From NCBI GenBank assembly GCA_018401965.1, contig JAGYJU010000014.1, positions 20,790 to 84,789 of the forward strand: DNA of 64,000 bases, read 5' to 3'. The DNA is from Roseicyclus sp. (GTDB lineage: Bacteria > Pseudomonadota > Alphaproteobacteria > Rhodobacterales > Rhodobacteraceae). This document shows positions 55,714 through 62,870 of this stretch, piece after piece (positions within the stretch are counted from its first letter, which is position 1; every line of letters begins with the position of its first letter). The notes beneath the pieces are model-generated. The model made no database searches and had not been told where the DNA came from. It saw nothing but the letters and a program-made list of their open reading frames with translations. Made by a program: the position numbers and the translations under genes.

Positions 55714-56649
55714 TCAGGCAAAGATGAGAGAGCTAAGCTTGCGCCGCCCAGCCAAGGCGATGGGATCTTGCGGCTTGAGCGCCTCGAAGATGGTGAACAA
55801 CTGCGTCTTGGCCGCGCCATCGTTCCAGTCGCGGTCGCGGCGGAACAGGTCCAGCAATTCATCCACCGCATCCTGCACCTGCCCGGCCGCATGCAGCGCC
55901 AGGGCATAGTCGAACCGCGCTTGCAGATCGTCGGGGTTGGCCGCTACGGCGGCTTGCAGATCGGCCAATGGCCCGGCCTTTTGCGCCTGGCGGGCCAGCG
56001 CGATCTGGGCGCGCACCGCTTCCAGTTCGGGGGCCGTGATGATCGCATCGGGGGCGGTGTTCAACACCCCCTCGGCGCGGTCGATGTCGCCCAGGGCCAG
56101 GTGCGCGCGGGCAAGCCCCGCCATCGCGCCCGCATGGTTGGGATCTTCGCCAAGAATACCGGCGAAAACCTGTGCCGCCTCATCCACCGCCCCCTCGGCC
56201 AGCATCTGTTCGGCGGCTTCCATGGCTTCGGCCAGGCCGCCATCACCGCCAAGCGCCACCAGCTTGTTGATGAAATCGGTGATCTGGCTTTGCGGCAAGG
56301 CGCCCTGGAACATGTCCACCGGGCGGCCATCGACAAAGGCCACGACCGTGGGAATGGATTGCAGCGGCAAACCCTGCTGCGCCAAGGCGCCCGCCAGCCG
56401 CTGTTCGCGGTCGACATCGATCTTGACCATCCGGACCTTGCCCTTGGCCGCGACAACCGCCGCCTCGAGCATCGGGCCAAGCGTCTTGCAGGGGCCGCAC
56501 CATGTCGCCCAGAAATCGACGATCACGGGCACCTCGCGGCTGCCCTCGATCACATCGGCCATGAACGTCGCCTCTGTGCCGTCCTTGATCAGTCCGGTGG
56601 CGGCCGTGTTCTGGGCTTGTCCGAACTCCAGCATGGGTATCTCCGTCAT
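55714..56649 (-). CDS. cnoX: Thioredoxin-TPR co-chaperone CnoX (YbbN)
   Basis: A 311-residue protein: an N-terminal thioredoxin domain (VDFWATWCGPCKTLGPML, Cys51 and Cys54) followed by TPR-like helical repeats from about residue 140 (MLAEGAVDEAAQVFAGILGE). CnoX protects proteins from overoxidation and hands them to GroEL or DnaK. Here the full WCGPC redox motif is kept, unlike E. coli YbbN (SQHC), so it may also be an active thiol oxidoreductase as in Caulobacter. Confidence 0.92.
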   Translation of the reverse strand: MTEIPMLEFGQAQNTAATGLIKDGTEATFMADVIEGSREVPVIVDFWATWCGPCKTLGPMLEAAVVAAKGKVRMVKIDVDREQRLAGALAQQGLPLQSIPTVVAFVDGRPVDMFQGALPQSQITDFINKLVALGGDGGLAEAMEAAEQMLAEGAVDEAAQVFAGILGEDPNHAGAMAGLARAHLALGDIDRAEGVLNTAPDAIITAPELEAVRAQIALARQAQKAGPLADLQAAVAANPDDLQARFDYALALHAAGQVQDAVDELLDLFRRDRDWNDGAAKTQLFTIFEALKPQDPIALAGRRKLSSLIFA

Positions 56650-56702
56650 GTATGTGCACGTTTCGCCCTATATGCGCGCGACACGCCCGCGCGCCAAGGG
56701 TG

Positions 56703-57491
56703 CTAGAGGTCGAATGTCGCGAAAACCGGGACATGATCGCTGGGTTGGGTCCACCCGCGCGCAGCACGCAGGATGCGGCTGGAATGGGCGGCGGCCGAGA
56801 TATCGGCGCTGGCCCAGACATGATCGAGCCTGCGGCCCTTGTCGGCCTCGTCCCAGTCGCGGGCGCGGTAGGACCACCAGCTGTAAAGCTGACCCTGCGG
56901 CACATCCTGCCGGGTGATGTCGACCCAGCCGCCCGCATCCTGCACCTGCGCCAGGTGATCGACCTCGATCGGGGTGTGGCTGACAACCTTGAGCAGCGCC
57001 TTGTGCGACCAAACATCGTCTTCGCGGGGCGCGATGTTCAGATCGCCCACCAGGATGGATTTCGCAGGCCGGTCGGCCCCGAACCAATCGCGCATCTCGG
57101 TCAGGAAATCGAGCTTGTGGCCGAATTTTTCGTTCACGCTGCGGTCGGGTTCATCGCCGCCTGCGGGCACATAGAAATTATGCACCGTGACGCCGTTTTC
57201 CAGCCGGGCCGCGACATGGCGGGCGTCGCCCTTGGCGCACATGTCGCGGTGGCCCACATCCTCGAGCGGCAGGCGCGACAGGATCGCCACCCCGTTGTAG
57301 CCCTTTTGCCCGCGCGCAACCACGTGGGGGTAGCCTGCGGCGGCGAAGACATCGGCCGGGATCTTGTCGACCGGCGATTTGCATTCCTGCAAGCACAAGA
57401 CATCGGGCCCTTCCTCGGTCAGAAGTTTCACCACCAGATCGGCGCGCAGCCGAACCGAGTTGATGTTCCATGTCGCAAGGGTAAAGGGCAT
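56703..57491 (-). CDS. xthA: Exodeoxyribonuclease III
   Basis: A 262-residue AP endonuclease/3'-5' exonuclease of the EEP superfamily, for base excision repair. The start at 57491 gives MPFTLATWNINSVRLRADLV. Metal and catalytic motifs are CLQECKSP, FYVPAGGDEPD, LVGDLNIAPREDDVW, GRRLDHVWAS and SDHVPVFATF. The frame is open 20 codons further upstream without homology. Confidence 0.95.
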   Translation of the reverse strand: MPFTLATWNINSVRLRADLVVKLLTEEGPDVLCLQECKSPVDKIPADVFAAAGYPHVVARGQKGYNGVAILSRLPLEDVGHRDMCAKGDARHVAARLENGVTVHNFYVPAGGDEPDRSVNEKFGHKLDFLTEMRDWFGADRPAKSILVGDLNIAPREDDVWSHKALLKVVSHTPIEVDHLAQVQDAGGWVDITRQDVPQGQLYSWWSYRARDWDEADKGRRLDHVWASADISAAAHSSRILRAARGWTQPSDHVPVFATFDL

Positions 57492-57556
57492 GGGTGTCTG
57501 CATCTCCTGTCTGGTCAAGCGCGTGGCAGACGGGCCGCCACGCGCCAACATGTGGG

Positions 57557-57883
57557 TCAGTCCGTCAACTCATAGCTTGCGAGTTCACAGATATCGACCG
57601 TGTCCGACACTTCCGTGCCGTCATCGAAGACGAACAGCAGATCATAGTCGCAATTGGCAGATCCATCGGCGATGATGACCGTGCCGGAAACACCGGGCTC
57701 CATGTCAAAACTTGCCAACAGGTCATCGCCCCAATTCTCGTCCGTCACGGCCGAGGTGTAGAACTCCGTCAATGTCCCGGATGTAGAGTTTATCAGACCA
57801 TACTCGACATCCTGCGCAAATCCGGCAGAGGCGGTGGCAAAGCTGAACACAGCAACGGCCAACGCACCAAAACGCACCATCAT
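57557..57883 (-). CDS. Small exported protein, function unknown
   Basis: 108 residues from the ATG at 57883, which has GGAG nine bases upstream. The signal peptide is MMVRFGALAVAVFSFATASA. The mature protein is acidic and Thr/Ser/Asp-rich (GLINSTSGTLTEFYTSAVTD) with two cysteines (SANCDYDLLF, DICELASYE) that could form one disulphide. I recall similar short acidic secreted proteins in related bacteria, but no function. It has its own position between xthA and a terminator. Confidence 0.6.
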   Translation of the reverse strand: MMVRFGALAVAVFSFATASAGFAQDVEYGLINSTSGTLTEFYTSAVTDENWGDDLLASFDMEPGVSGTVIIADGSANCDYDLLFVFDDGTEVSDTVDICELASYELTD

Positions 57884-58024
57884 AGATACCAACTCCGGGG
57901 TCTCGACGCCGGGGGGCCATATGGGCCCGGCAAGGCGGCCCCGCCCCTGCGGGCACGCCCCGCGCGTCGCTATCACGCGGCGAAAGCCGCCGCCAGCACC
58001 CTCGAATGACGCCTGACCCGGCCA

Positions 58025-58054
58025 AAGAAAAGGCCCGAACCAAAGGTCCGGGCC
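58025..58054 (-). terminator. Intrinsic terminator after the CenR-like regulator
   Basis: A 10-bp stem with one A-C mismatch (58032-58041 with 58045-58054, GGCCCGAACC/GGTCCGGGCC) around an AAA loop. The AAAGAAAA at 58024-58031 becomes a U-rich tract on the minus strand. It lies 94 nt past the regulator stop. Confidence 0.7.
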
Positions 58055-58147
58055 CAGTCCAACAGGGAGGTTGTGATAGTTACTTACCCAGCAACTTATG
58101 GTTGCGACTTGATCCAGATCAATCGCGCATAAGATGAAATTTACCCG

Positions 58148-58834
58148 TTAGGCAACAAGACGGTAGCCACCGCTTTCCGTCACCAAAAGCCGCGCGTTCG
58201 AGGGATCGGGTTCGATCTTTTGACGCAGGCGGTAGATATGGGTTTCCAGCGTATGCGTGGTGACGCCCGCGTTATAGCCCCAGACCTCGTGCAACAGCAC
58301 ATCGCGGGCCACCACCCCATCCTGTGCGCGATACAGGAACTTCAGGATGTTGGTTTCCTTTTCGGTCAGGCGGATCTTTTTCTCGTCTTCGGTCAACAGC
58401 ATCTTCATGGCCGGCTTGAACGTGTAGGGGCCAAGCTGGAACACCGCGTCTTCGCTTTGTTCATGCTGGCGCAGCTGAGCGCGCACCCGCGCCAGCAAAA
58501 CGGGAAAGCGGAACGGCTTGGTGACGTAATCATTTGCCCCCGCATCCAGCCCAAGGATGGTGTCGGCGTCGCTGTCATGGCCGGTCAGCATCAGGATCGG
58601 GCATTTCACCCCCTGCTTGCGCATCAGGCGGCACAATTCGCGGCCATCGGTATCGGGCAAGCCCACATCAAGGATCACGAGATCGTAGATCGCCTCGCGG
58701 GCGCGTTCCATGCCCTGCGCCCCCGTGCCCGCCTCGAACACGTCAAAGTCTTCGGTCATCACCAGTTGTTCGCTCAGCGCTTCGCGCAGATCGTCGTCAT
58801 CATCGACCAGAAGGATCTTTTTCAGCGTTGCCAT
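58148..58834 (-). CDS. cenR: OmpR-family response regulator (CenR-like)
   Basis: 228 residues. The receiver domain has acidic DDDDD near residue 11, phospho-acceptor Asp in DLVILDVGLPDTDG and Lys in DYVTKPF. The C-terminal winged helix is RLTEKETNILKFLYRAQDGV and TTHTLETHIYRLRQKIEPDP. The sequence closely follows the alphaproteobacterial CenR regulator of envelope and division genes, which is essential in Rhodobacter sphaeroides. That orthology is from memory. No sensor kinase is adjacent, as is usual for CenR. It is divergent from ribA across 139 bp. Confidence 0.82.
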   Translation of the reverse strand: MATLKKILLVDDDDDLREALSEQLVMTEDFDVFEAGTGAQGMERAREAIYDLVILDVGLPDTDGRELCRLMRKQGVKCPILMLTGHDSDADTILGLDAGANDYVTKPFRFPVLLARVRAQLRQHEQSEDAVFQLGPYTFKPAMKMLLTEDEKKIRLTEKETNILKFLYRAQDGVVARDVLLHEVWGYNAGVTTHTLETHIYRLRQKIEPDPSNARLLVTESGGYRLVA

Positions 58835-58926
58835 GATGTGCTTCCTTTATCGGTTGCGATCCAGATTGACGGTGCGCAGGGGTTTGACAAGCGATTGAAA
58901 AACAATCTCACGCCGACGTGTCAGCG

Positions 58927-58953
58927 CGCGAGGGAATGTTTCAAAACCTCGCG
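58927..58953. repeat. Inverted repeat just upstream of ribA
   Basis: CGCGAGG at 58927-58933 pairs with CCTCGCG at 58947-58953 across a 13-nt AT-rich spacer, ending 20 bp before the ribA start. It could be an operator or a 5'UTR hairpin. It does not resemble an FMN riboswitch: there is no six-helix junction sequence and the leader is too short. Confidence 0.4.
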
Positions 58954-58973
58954 TGGCGCAGTATGACATCTGC

Positions 58974-60065
58974 ATGAGCCTGTTGCCCACCCCATCCGAA
59001 CTTGTCGCGCGCGCCCGGTCAGACCTGCGCGTGGGCCTGCCCGTGGTGATCGGCGCGGGCCAGGCCGGGCTGTTGGCCCTGGCCGCCGAAACAGTGACCG
59101 GCGCGCGGCTTGCCGCGATCCGCGCCCTGCCCGGCACGCCACAGGTGGCGATCACGCTGCGCCGGGCCGAAACGCTCAAGGCGCGGGCCTATGATGGCGA
59201 TCTGGCCCGGGTGATCCTGCCCGGCGATGTCGATGCAGGGTGGGTCCGGGCGCTGGCCGATCCGGCGCTGGACCTGACCGCCCCGATGAAAGGCCCGGTT
59301 CAGACCGCGCGCGAAGGCGATGCAGGCCTGCACCGGCTGGCGCTGTTGCTGGTCAAATCGGCCCAGCTTTTGCCGGCCATCGTAACGCTGGCGACCGACC
59401 GGCCCGATGCCTTGGCGGCGGAGCTGGGCGCCACCCGGCTGATCCCGGAAACCGCCGCCCTCGATCTGGCGCATCACCACCCGCTCTTGCCCGTGGCCAG
59501 CGCCCGCCTGCCGTTGGAAGCATCCGAGGCCGGGCGGCTGCACATCTTTCGCCCCGAAAACGGCGGGGTGGAACATTACGCCATCGAAATCGGCCGCCCC
59601 GACCGCGATGCCCCGGTTCTGGCGCGGCTGCATTCGGCCTGTTTCACCGGCGATGTTCTGGGCAGCCTGAAATGCGATTGCGGCCCGCAACTGCGCACCG
59701 CGCTGGCCGATATGGGGCGCGCGGGTGCGGGCGTGTTGTTCTATCTCAACCAGGAAGGGCGCGGCATCGGGCTGGCCAACAAGATGCGGGCCTATTCGCT
59801 TCAGGATCAGGGCTTTGACACGGTCGAGGCGAATCACCGCCTTGGCTTCGAAGACGATGAACGCGATTTTCGGATCGGGGCCGATTTGCTGCGGCGCATG
59901 GGCTTTGGCGCGGTGCGGTTGATGACCAACAACCCCCGCAAGGTCGACATGATGCAGGCCTGCGGCATCACCGTCACCGAACGGGTGCCGCTGATCACCG
60001 GCACCAACCGGCACAACGCACATTACCTTGACGTCAAGCGCGCGAAATCGGGGCATCTGCTGTGA
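58974..60065 (+). CDS. ribA: GTP cyclohydrolase II with long N-terminal RibB-like region
   Basis: 363 residues. RibA opens GTP to make the first riboflavin intermediate. The C-terminal domain (from about 180) has the zinc ligands Cys223, Cys234 and Cys236 (SACFTGDVLGSLKCDCGPQL) and NQEGRGIGLANKMRAY. VRLMTNNPRKVDMMQACGI follows near the end. E. coli RibA has about 196 residues. The extra N-terminal 170 residues loosely follow DHBP synthase (RARSDLRVGLPVVI) but lack its DDEDRENEGD-type acidic motif, so RibB activity is unlikely. It overlaps the next gene by 4 bp. Confidence 0.9.
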   Translation: MSLLPTPSELVARARSDLRVGLPVVIGAGQAGLLALAAETVTGARLAAIRALPGTPQVAITLRRAETLKARAYDGDLARVILPGDVDAGWVRALADPALDLTAPMKGPVQTAREGDAGLHRLALLLVKSAQLLPAIVTLATDRPDALAAELGATRLIPETAALDLAHHHPLLPVASARLPLEASEAGRLHIFRPENGGVEHYAIEIGRPDRDAPVLARLHSACFTGDVLGSLKCDCGPQLRTALADMGRAGAGVLFYLNQEGRGIGLANKMRAYSLQDQGFDTVEANHRLGFEDDERDFRIGADLLRRMGFGAVRLMTNNPRKVDMMQACGITVTERVPLITGTNRHNAHYLDVKRAKSGHLL

Positions 60066-60610
60066 AATCCACCGATATGGTCGTCACCCCCATGGGCCTG
60101 CGGTTTCGCGGGCGGGTCTTTCCCTGCACGCTGGGGCGGACCGGCGTCACCACCGACAAGCGCGAAGGCGATGGCGCGACACCGGCGGGCGTGCATGGCA
60201 TCGTGGGCTGCCTGTACCGCCCCGACCGGATCGCGCGGCCCTGCGATTGGGCGGTGCCGATCCGCCCCGGCGATCTGTGGTGCGATGACCCGAGCCACGA
60301 AGATTACAACCTGATGGTGCGCGCGCCGCTGGCCGCCGGGCACGAAACCCTGCGCCGCGCCGATCCGGTCTATGACATCGTGTTGATCACCGATTGGAAC
60401 TGGCCGCGCGCCGAATACAAACGCGGGTCGGGCATTTTCATCCATGCCTGGCGCAGGCCGGGCTATCCCACGGCGGGCTGCGTGGCGCTTGATCCGTCAG
60501 ACCTGCGCTGGATCGTGGCGCGCATCGGGTATCAGACGCGGCTGGTCCTGCCCGAACCCTTGGTGGGGCATGCACCGCGCATCGGGTCGACGCGCGCCCA
60601 TCAGGTGTAG
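60062..60610 (+). CDS. L,D-transpeptidase family protein (YkuD), second copy
   Basis: A 182-residue protein with the YkuD catalytic site: His128 in GSGIFIHAW and Cys140 in YPTAGCVALD. An N-terminal KREGDGATPAGVHGIVGCLY block is typical of the YbiS/YcfS-like short forms. No signal peptide is evident, so export or role is unclear; some family members are cytoplasmic. The GTG at 60062 overlaps the ribA stop (GTGA). An ATG at 60077 is the alternative. Its 3' end overlaps the convergent yggS by 10 bp. Confidence 0.85.
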   Translation: MKSTDMVVTPMGLRFRGRVFPCTLGRTGVTTDKREGDGATPAGVHGIVGCLYRPDRIARPCDWAVPIRPGDLWCDDPSHEDYNLMVRAPLAAGHETLRRADPVYDIVLITDWNWPRAEYKRGSGIFIHAWRRPGYPTAGCVALDPSDLRWIVARIGYQTRLVLPEPLVGHAPRIGSTRAHQV

Positions 60611-61254
60611 GCGCGATCCCCGAACAGCGCCGATCCGACCCGAACATGGGTTGCGCCAAAGGCGATGGCCTGTTCGAAATCCGCCGACATGCCCATCGAC
60701 AGGCCCGTCAGCCCGTTGCGTTCGGCCATCTTGGCCAAAAGCGCGAAATGCAGGCTGGCTTCCTCGTCGACGGGGGGGATGCACATCAGGCCCACCACCG
60801 GCAGGCCAAGCGCCCGCACCTCGGCCACGAAGGCATCGGTGTCTTTCGGCAAGATACCGGCCTTTTGCGGTTCCGCCCCGGTGTTGACCTGCACGAAGAC
60901 ATCGGGGGATGTGCCCCGTTCCTCGGCCAGCCGCGCCAGCGCGGTGGCCAGTTTCGGCCGGTCCAGCGTCTGGATCACGTCGAACATCTCGACCGCCTGC
61001 CGCGCCTTGTTGGTCTGAAGCGGGCCGATCAGGTGCAGCGTGACCCCGTCGAACCGCGCCTGGAACTCGGGCCAACGGCCAGCGGCCTCTTGCACGCGGT
61101 TTTCACCGAAAACGCGCTGGCCCGCTTGCAAGACCGCCTCGACCCGGTCGGGCGGCTGCACCTTGCTGACGGCCACAAGCTGCACCGAGCCGGGCGCGCG
61201 CCCCGCCCCCGCCGTTGCCGCATCGATGCGGGCGATGATGTCTGACAATCCCAT
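60601..61254 (-). CDS. yggS: YggS family PLP homeostasis protein
   Basis: A 217-residue single-domain alanine-racemase-fold protein that binds PLP without known catalysis and buffers the PLP pool (YggS/PLPBP). The PLP lysine is in LVAVSKVQPPDRVEAVLQAG. GENRVQEAAGRWPEF and HLIGPLQTNKARQAVEMFD are conserved, as is LSMGMSADFEQAIAFGATHV with VRVGSALFG at the end. It converges with the L,D-transpeptidase gene. Confidence 0.95.
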   Translation of the reverse strand: MGLSDIIARIDAATAGAGRAPGSVQLVAVSKVQPPDRVEAVLQAGQRVFGENRVQEAAGRWPEFQARFDGVTLHLIGPLQTNKARQAVEMFDVIQTLDRPKLATALARLAEERGTSPDVFVQVNTGAEPQKAGILPKDTDAFVAEVRALGLPVVGLMCIPPVDEEASLHFALLAKMAERNGLTGLSMGMSADFEQAIAFGATHVRVGSALFGDRAYT

Positions 61255-61270
61255 GGCGTGACCTTAGGCC

Positions 61271-61303
61271 AAAAGAAAAGAGCGGGCGCAAGGCCCGCTC
61301 TTT
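61271..61303 (-). terminator. Terminator of the disrupted porin gene
   Basis: A perfect 11-bp stem (61277-61287 with 61293-61303, AAAGAGCGGGC/GCCCGCTCTTT) with loop GCAAG. The AAAAGAAAA at 61271-61279 forms a U-rich tract on the minus strand. It lies 23 nt past the porin fragment stop. Confidence 0.88.
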
Positions 61304-61326
61304 CCTTATCCGATGATCTGGATAGA

Positions 61327-61503
61327 TCAGAAGGACATCGACAGGCCGAGCGAGAACGAGTCGAACTCGTTGTTGAACGCCGTGCCAGCCAAAGTGCCGC
61401 TACGCTCGCCGTTGCCGTAGCCCGCGTGCAAGGATGCACCGCCACCGAGGTCGTACGAAGCTGCCAGACCGTAGCCTGCAGCCACAGTGGCAGACGCACG
61501 ATG
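61327..61503 (-). pseudogene. 3' remnant of an outer-membrane porin gene, truncated by an IS110-type insertion
   Basis: The minus-strand frame ending at 61327 encodes alternating beta strands: ASATVAAGYGLAASYDLGGG, ASLHAGYGNGERSGTLAG and the terminal strand FDSFSLGLSMSF. A final aromatic Phe is the BAM recognition signature of outer-membrane beta-barrels, and the pattern matches Rhodobacterales porins. About 58 codons are recognisable. Upstream of about 61503 the frame turns into IS sequence, so the 5' part of the gene is gone from this position. The porin start is not found to the right of the IS within the window. Confidence 0.8.
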
Positions 61504-61634
61504 ATCACACGGCTCGCAGATCAAGGGAGATATGCCCAAAAGTTGATGGTGTGGATGCCGCCACCTGAAGGCATCACAATGTGCCAAGTGTCGTCGAAAG
61601 ACGCCATGGAAGCATAGAAACTGGAGGCATCCAC

Positions 61635-62657
61635 ATGACACACGCAACCATCATCGGCATTGATCTTGCAAAGAACGTTTTCCATCTGCACGGGACACAT
61701 GACGACGGGACAGTGGTTTTCCGCAAAAAGCTGTCGAGGGGTCAGGTTTTGCCCTTCCTGTCCGAACAACCGAACTGCTTGGTTGCGATGGAGGCCTGCG
61801 CAACGGCGCATGACTGGGCACGAGAGATCGGCAAGTTGGGCCATGGTACGCGACTTATTCCCCCACAATACGTAAAACCCTATGTCAAACGTCAGAAGAA
61901 CGACACGGCAGATGCGGAAGCAATCACGGAAGCGGTTTCACGCAGGAACATGAGATTTGTCGAGGTCAAGTCTGAGGAGCAGCAGGTCAGCGCTATGGCC
62001 TATCGCACCCGTCAGATGTTCATTGGACAACGTACCCAGACGGTTAATGCTCTTCGATCGCACCTCTCGGAACACGGGATCATTGCCCCGAAAAGCAAAG
62101 CTGGGATCAAGAAACTGATGGCTATGATCGAAGACGATACCGCCCTCATTTCGGAAAAGGTCAGAGATATTGCCCGCGTATACGTTGATCATATCGAGCA
62201 GCTGACAGCAAAGATATCTGATGCGACCGAGGCGATGAAGGCAGCGGCAAAAGTCTCTGAGACCGCAAAGCGGTTGCAGACCATGCCTGGTATCGGGGTG
62301 CAAACCGCGATGGCGATCGAGGCGTTTGCGCCTGACATGACGTGCTTCAAACGAGGGCGGGACTTTTCGGCTTGGTTGGGCTTGGTGCCCAAACAACATT
62401 CTACCGGTGGCAAGAGCCGTCTCGGCAGGGTCTCAAAAATGGGACAGGCGGACATCCGGAGCCAACTCATCCGAGGAGCCATGTCGGTGATAACTGCGGC
62501 AACACGTTTTGGGATAAAAAAGGGGGCCTGGCTGGAACGCCTGCTTGGGCGCAAACCCAAACTTGTGGCCGCGGTTACGCTTGCCAACAGAATGGCGCGG
62601 GCGGTCTGGGCAATGTTGACGCGCAATGAAGGATATCGGAACCCCGAGGCGGCTTAA
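61635..62657 (+). CDS. IS110 family transposase (DEDD recombinase)
   Basis: 340 residues from the ATG at 61635, with GGAGG seven bases upstream. The N-terminal RuvC-like DEDD domain has Asp10 (IIGIDLAKNVFHLHG), Glu53 (AMEACATAHDWA) and Asp90/Asp93 (KNDTADAEAI). The C-terminal Tnp20 domain has LQTMPGIGVQTAMAIEAF and a candidate catalytic Ser256 in VPKQHSTGGKSRLGRVSKMG. All expected catalytic residues are present, so the enzyme looks intact. These recombinases are guided by a structured RNA made from the element's own noncoding end. It has lower GC and a different codon choice from the flanking core genes. Confidence 0.93.
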   Translation: MTHATIIGIDLAKNVFHLHGTHDDGTVVFRKKLSRGQVLPFLSEQPNCLVAMEACATAHDWAREIGKLGHGTRLIPPQYVKPYVKRQKNDTADAEAITEAVSRRNMRFVEVKSEEQQVSAMAYRTRQMFIGQRTQTVNALRSHLSEHGIIAPKSKAGIKKLMAMIEDDTALISEKVRDIARVYVDHIEQLTAKISDATEAMKAAAKVSETAKRLQTMPGIGVQTAMAIEAFAPDMTCFKRGRDFSAWLGLVPKQHSTGGKSRLGRVSKMGQADIRSQLIRGAMSVITAATRFGIKKGAWLERLLGRKPKLVAAVTLANRMARAVWAMLTRNEGYRNPEAA

Positions 62658-62870
62658 TGCGAAACGCGAATTAGCTGCCAAGGTGAGAGACGTGTGAGGA
62701 GGTCAACGAACTATGGGAGATTGATCGGAAAGATCCGGACCGGGAAAACCATTCGTCACCAACAAGCGAAATAGCTTTGAAAGTTGATTTGGACCAGGTT
62801 CGCGCATCACCATACCGGCCCGCGGCCATGAAAAGCGCCGCATACAGAGGCCTGATACATGACCGCACCC
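62658..62870 (+). ncRNA. Candidate guide (bridge/seek) RNA region of the IS110-type element
   Basis: About 210 bp of noncoding sequence follow the transposase. In IS1111-group elements the guide RNA lies downstream of the gene, and in the IS110 group upstream. The downstream space is the longer one here (upstream about 130 bp, 61505-61634). Two short words occur in both flanks: GGGAGAT at 61525 and 62715, and AAAGTTGAT at 61539 and 62780. They could reflect guide-to-end complementarity, but I cannot fold the RNA here. Nothing else is visible in this gap. Confidence 0.3.

Larger units (their letters stand above)
61505..62870 (+). mobile_element. IS110/IS1111-type insertion sequence
   Basis: The element interrupts the porin gene. 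Its left boundary is near 61505, where porin coding similarity stops. The right boundary is estimated near 62870, before the IS256-type sequence. It holds one transposase gene with about 130 bp upstream and about 210 bp downstream. I see no terminal inverted repeats or target duplication, as expected for IS110 elements. The exact ends cannot be fixed without another copy. Confidence 0.7.

Noticed and set aside
62671..62868. A 65-codon minus-strand frame in the IS110-type 3' flank
   Set aside because: No ribosome binding site or family match. The region is more likely noncoding IS end sequence.
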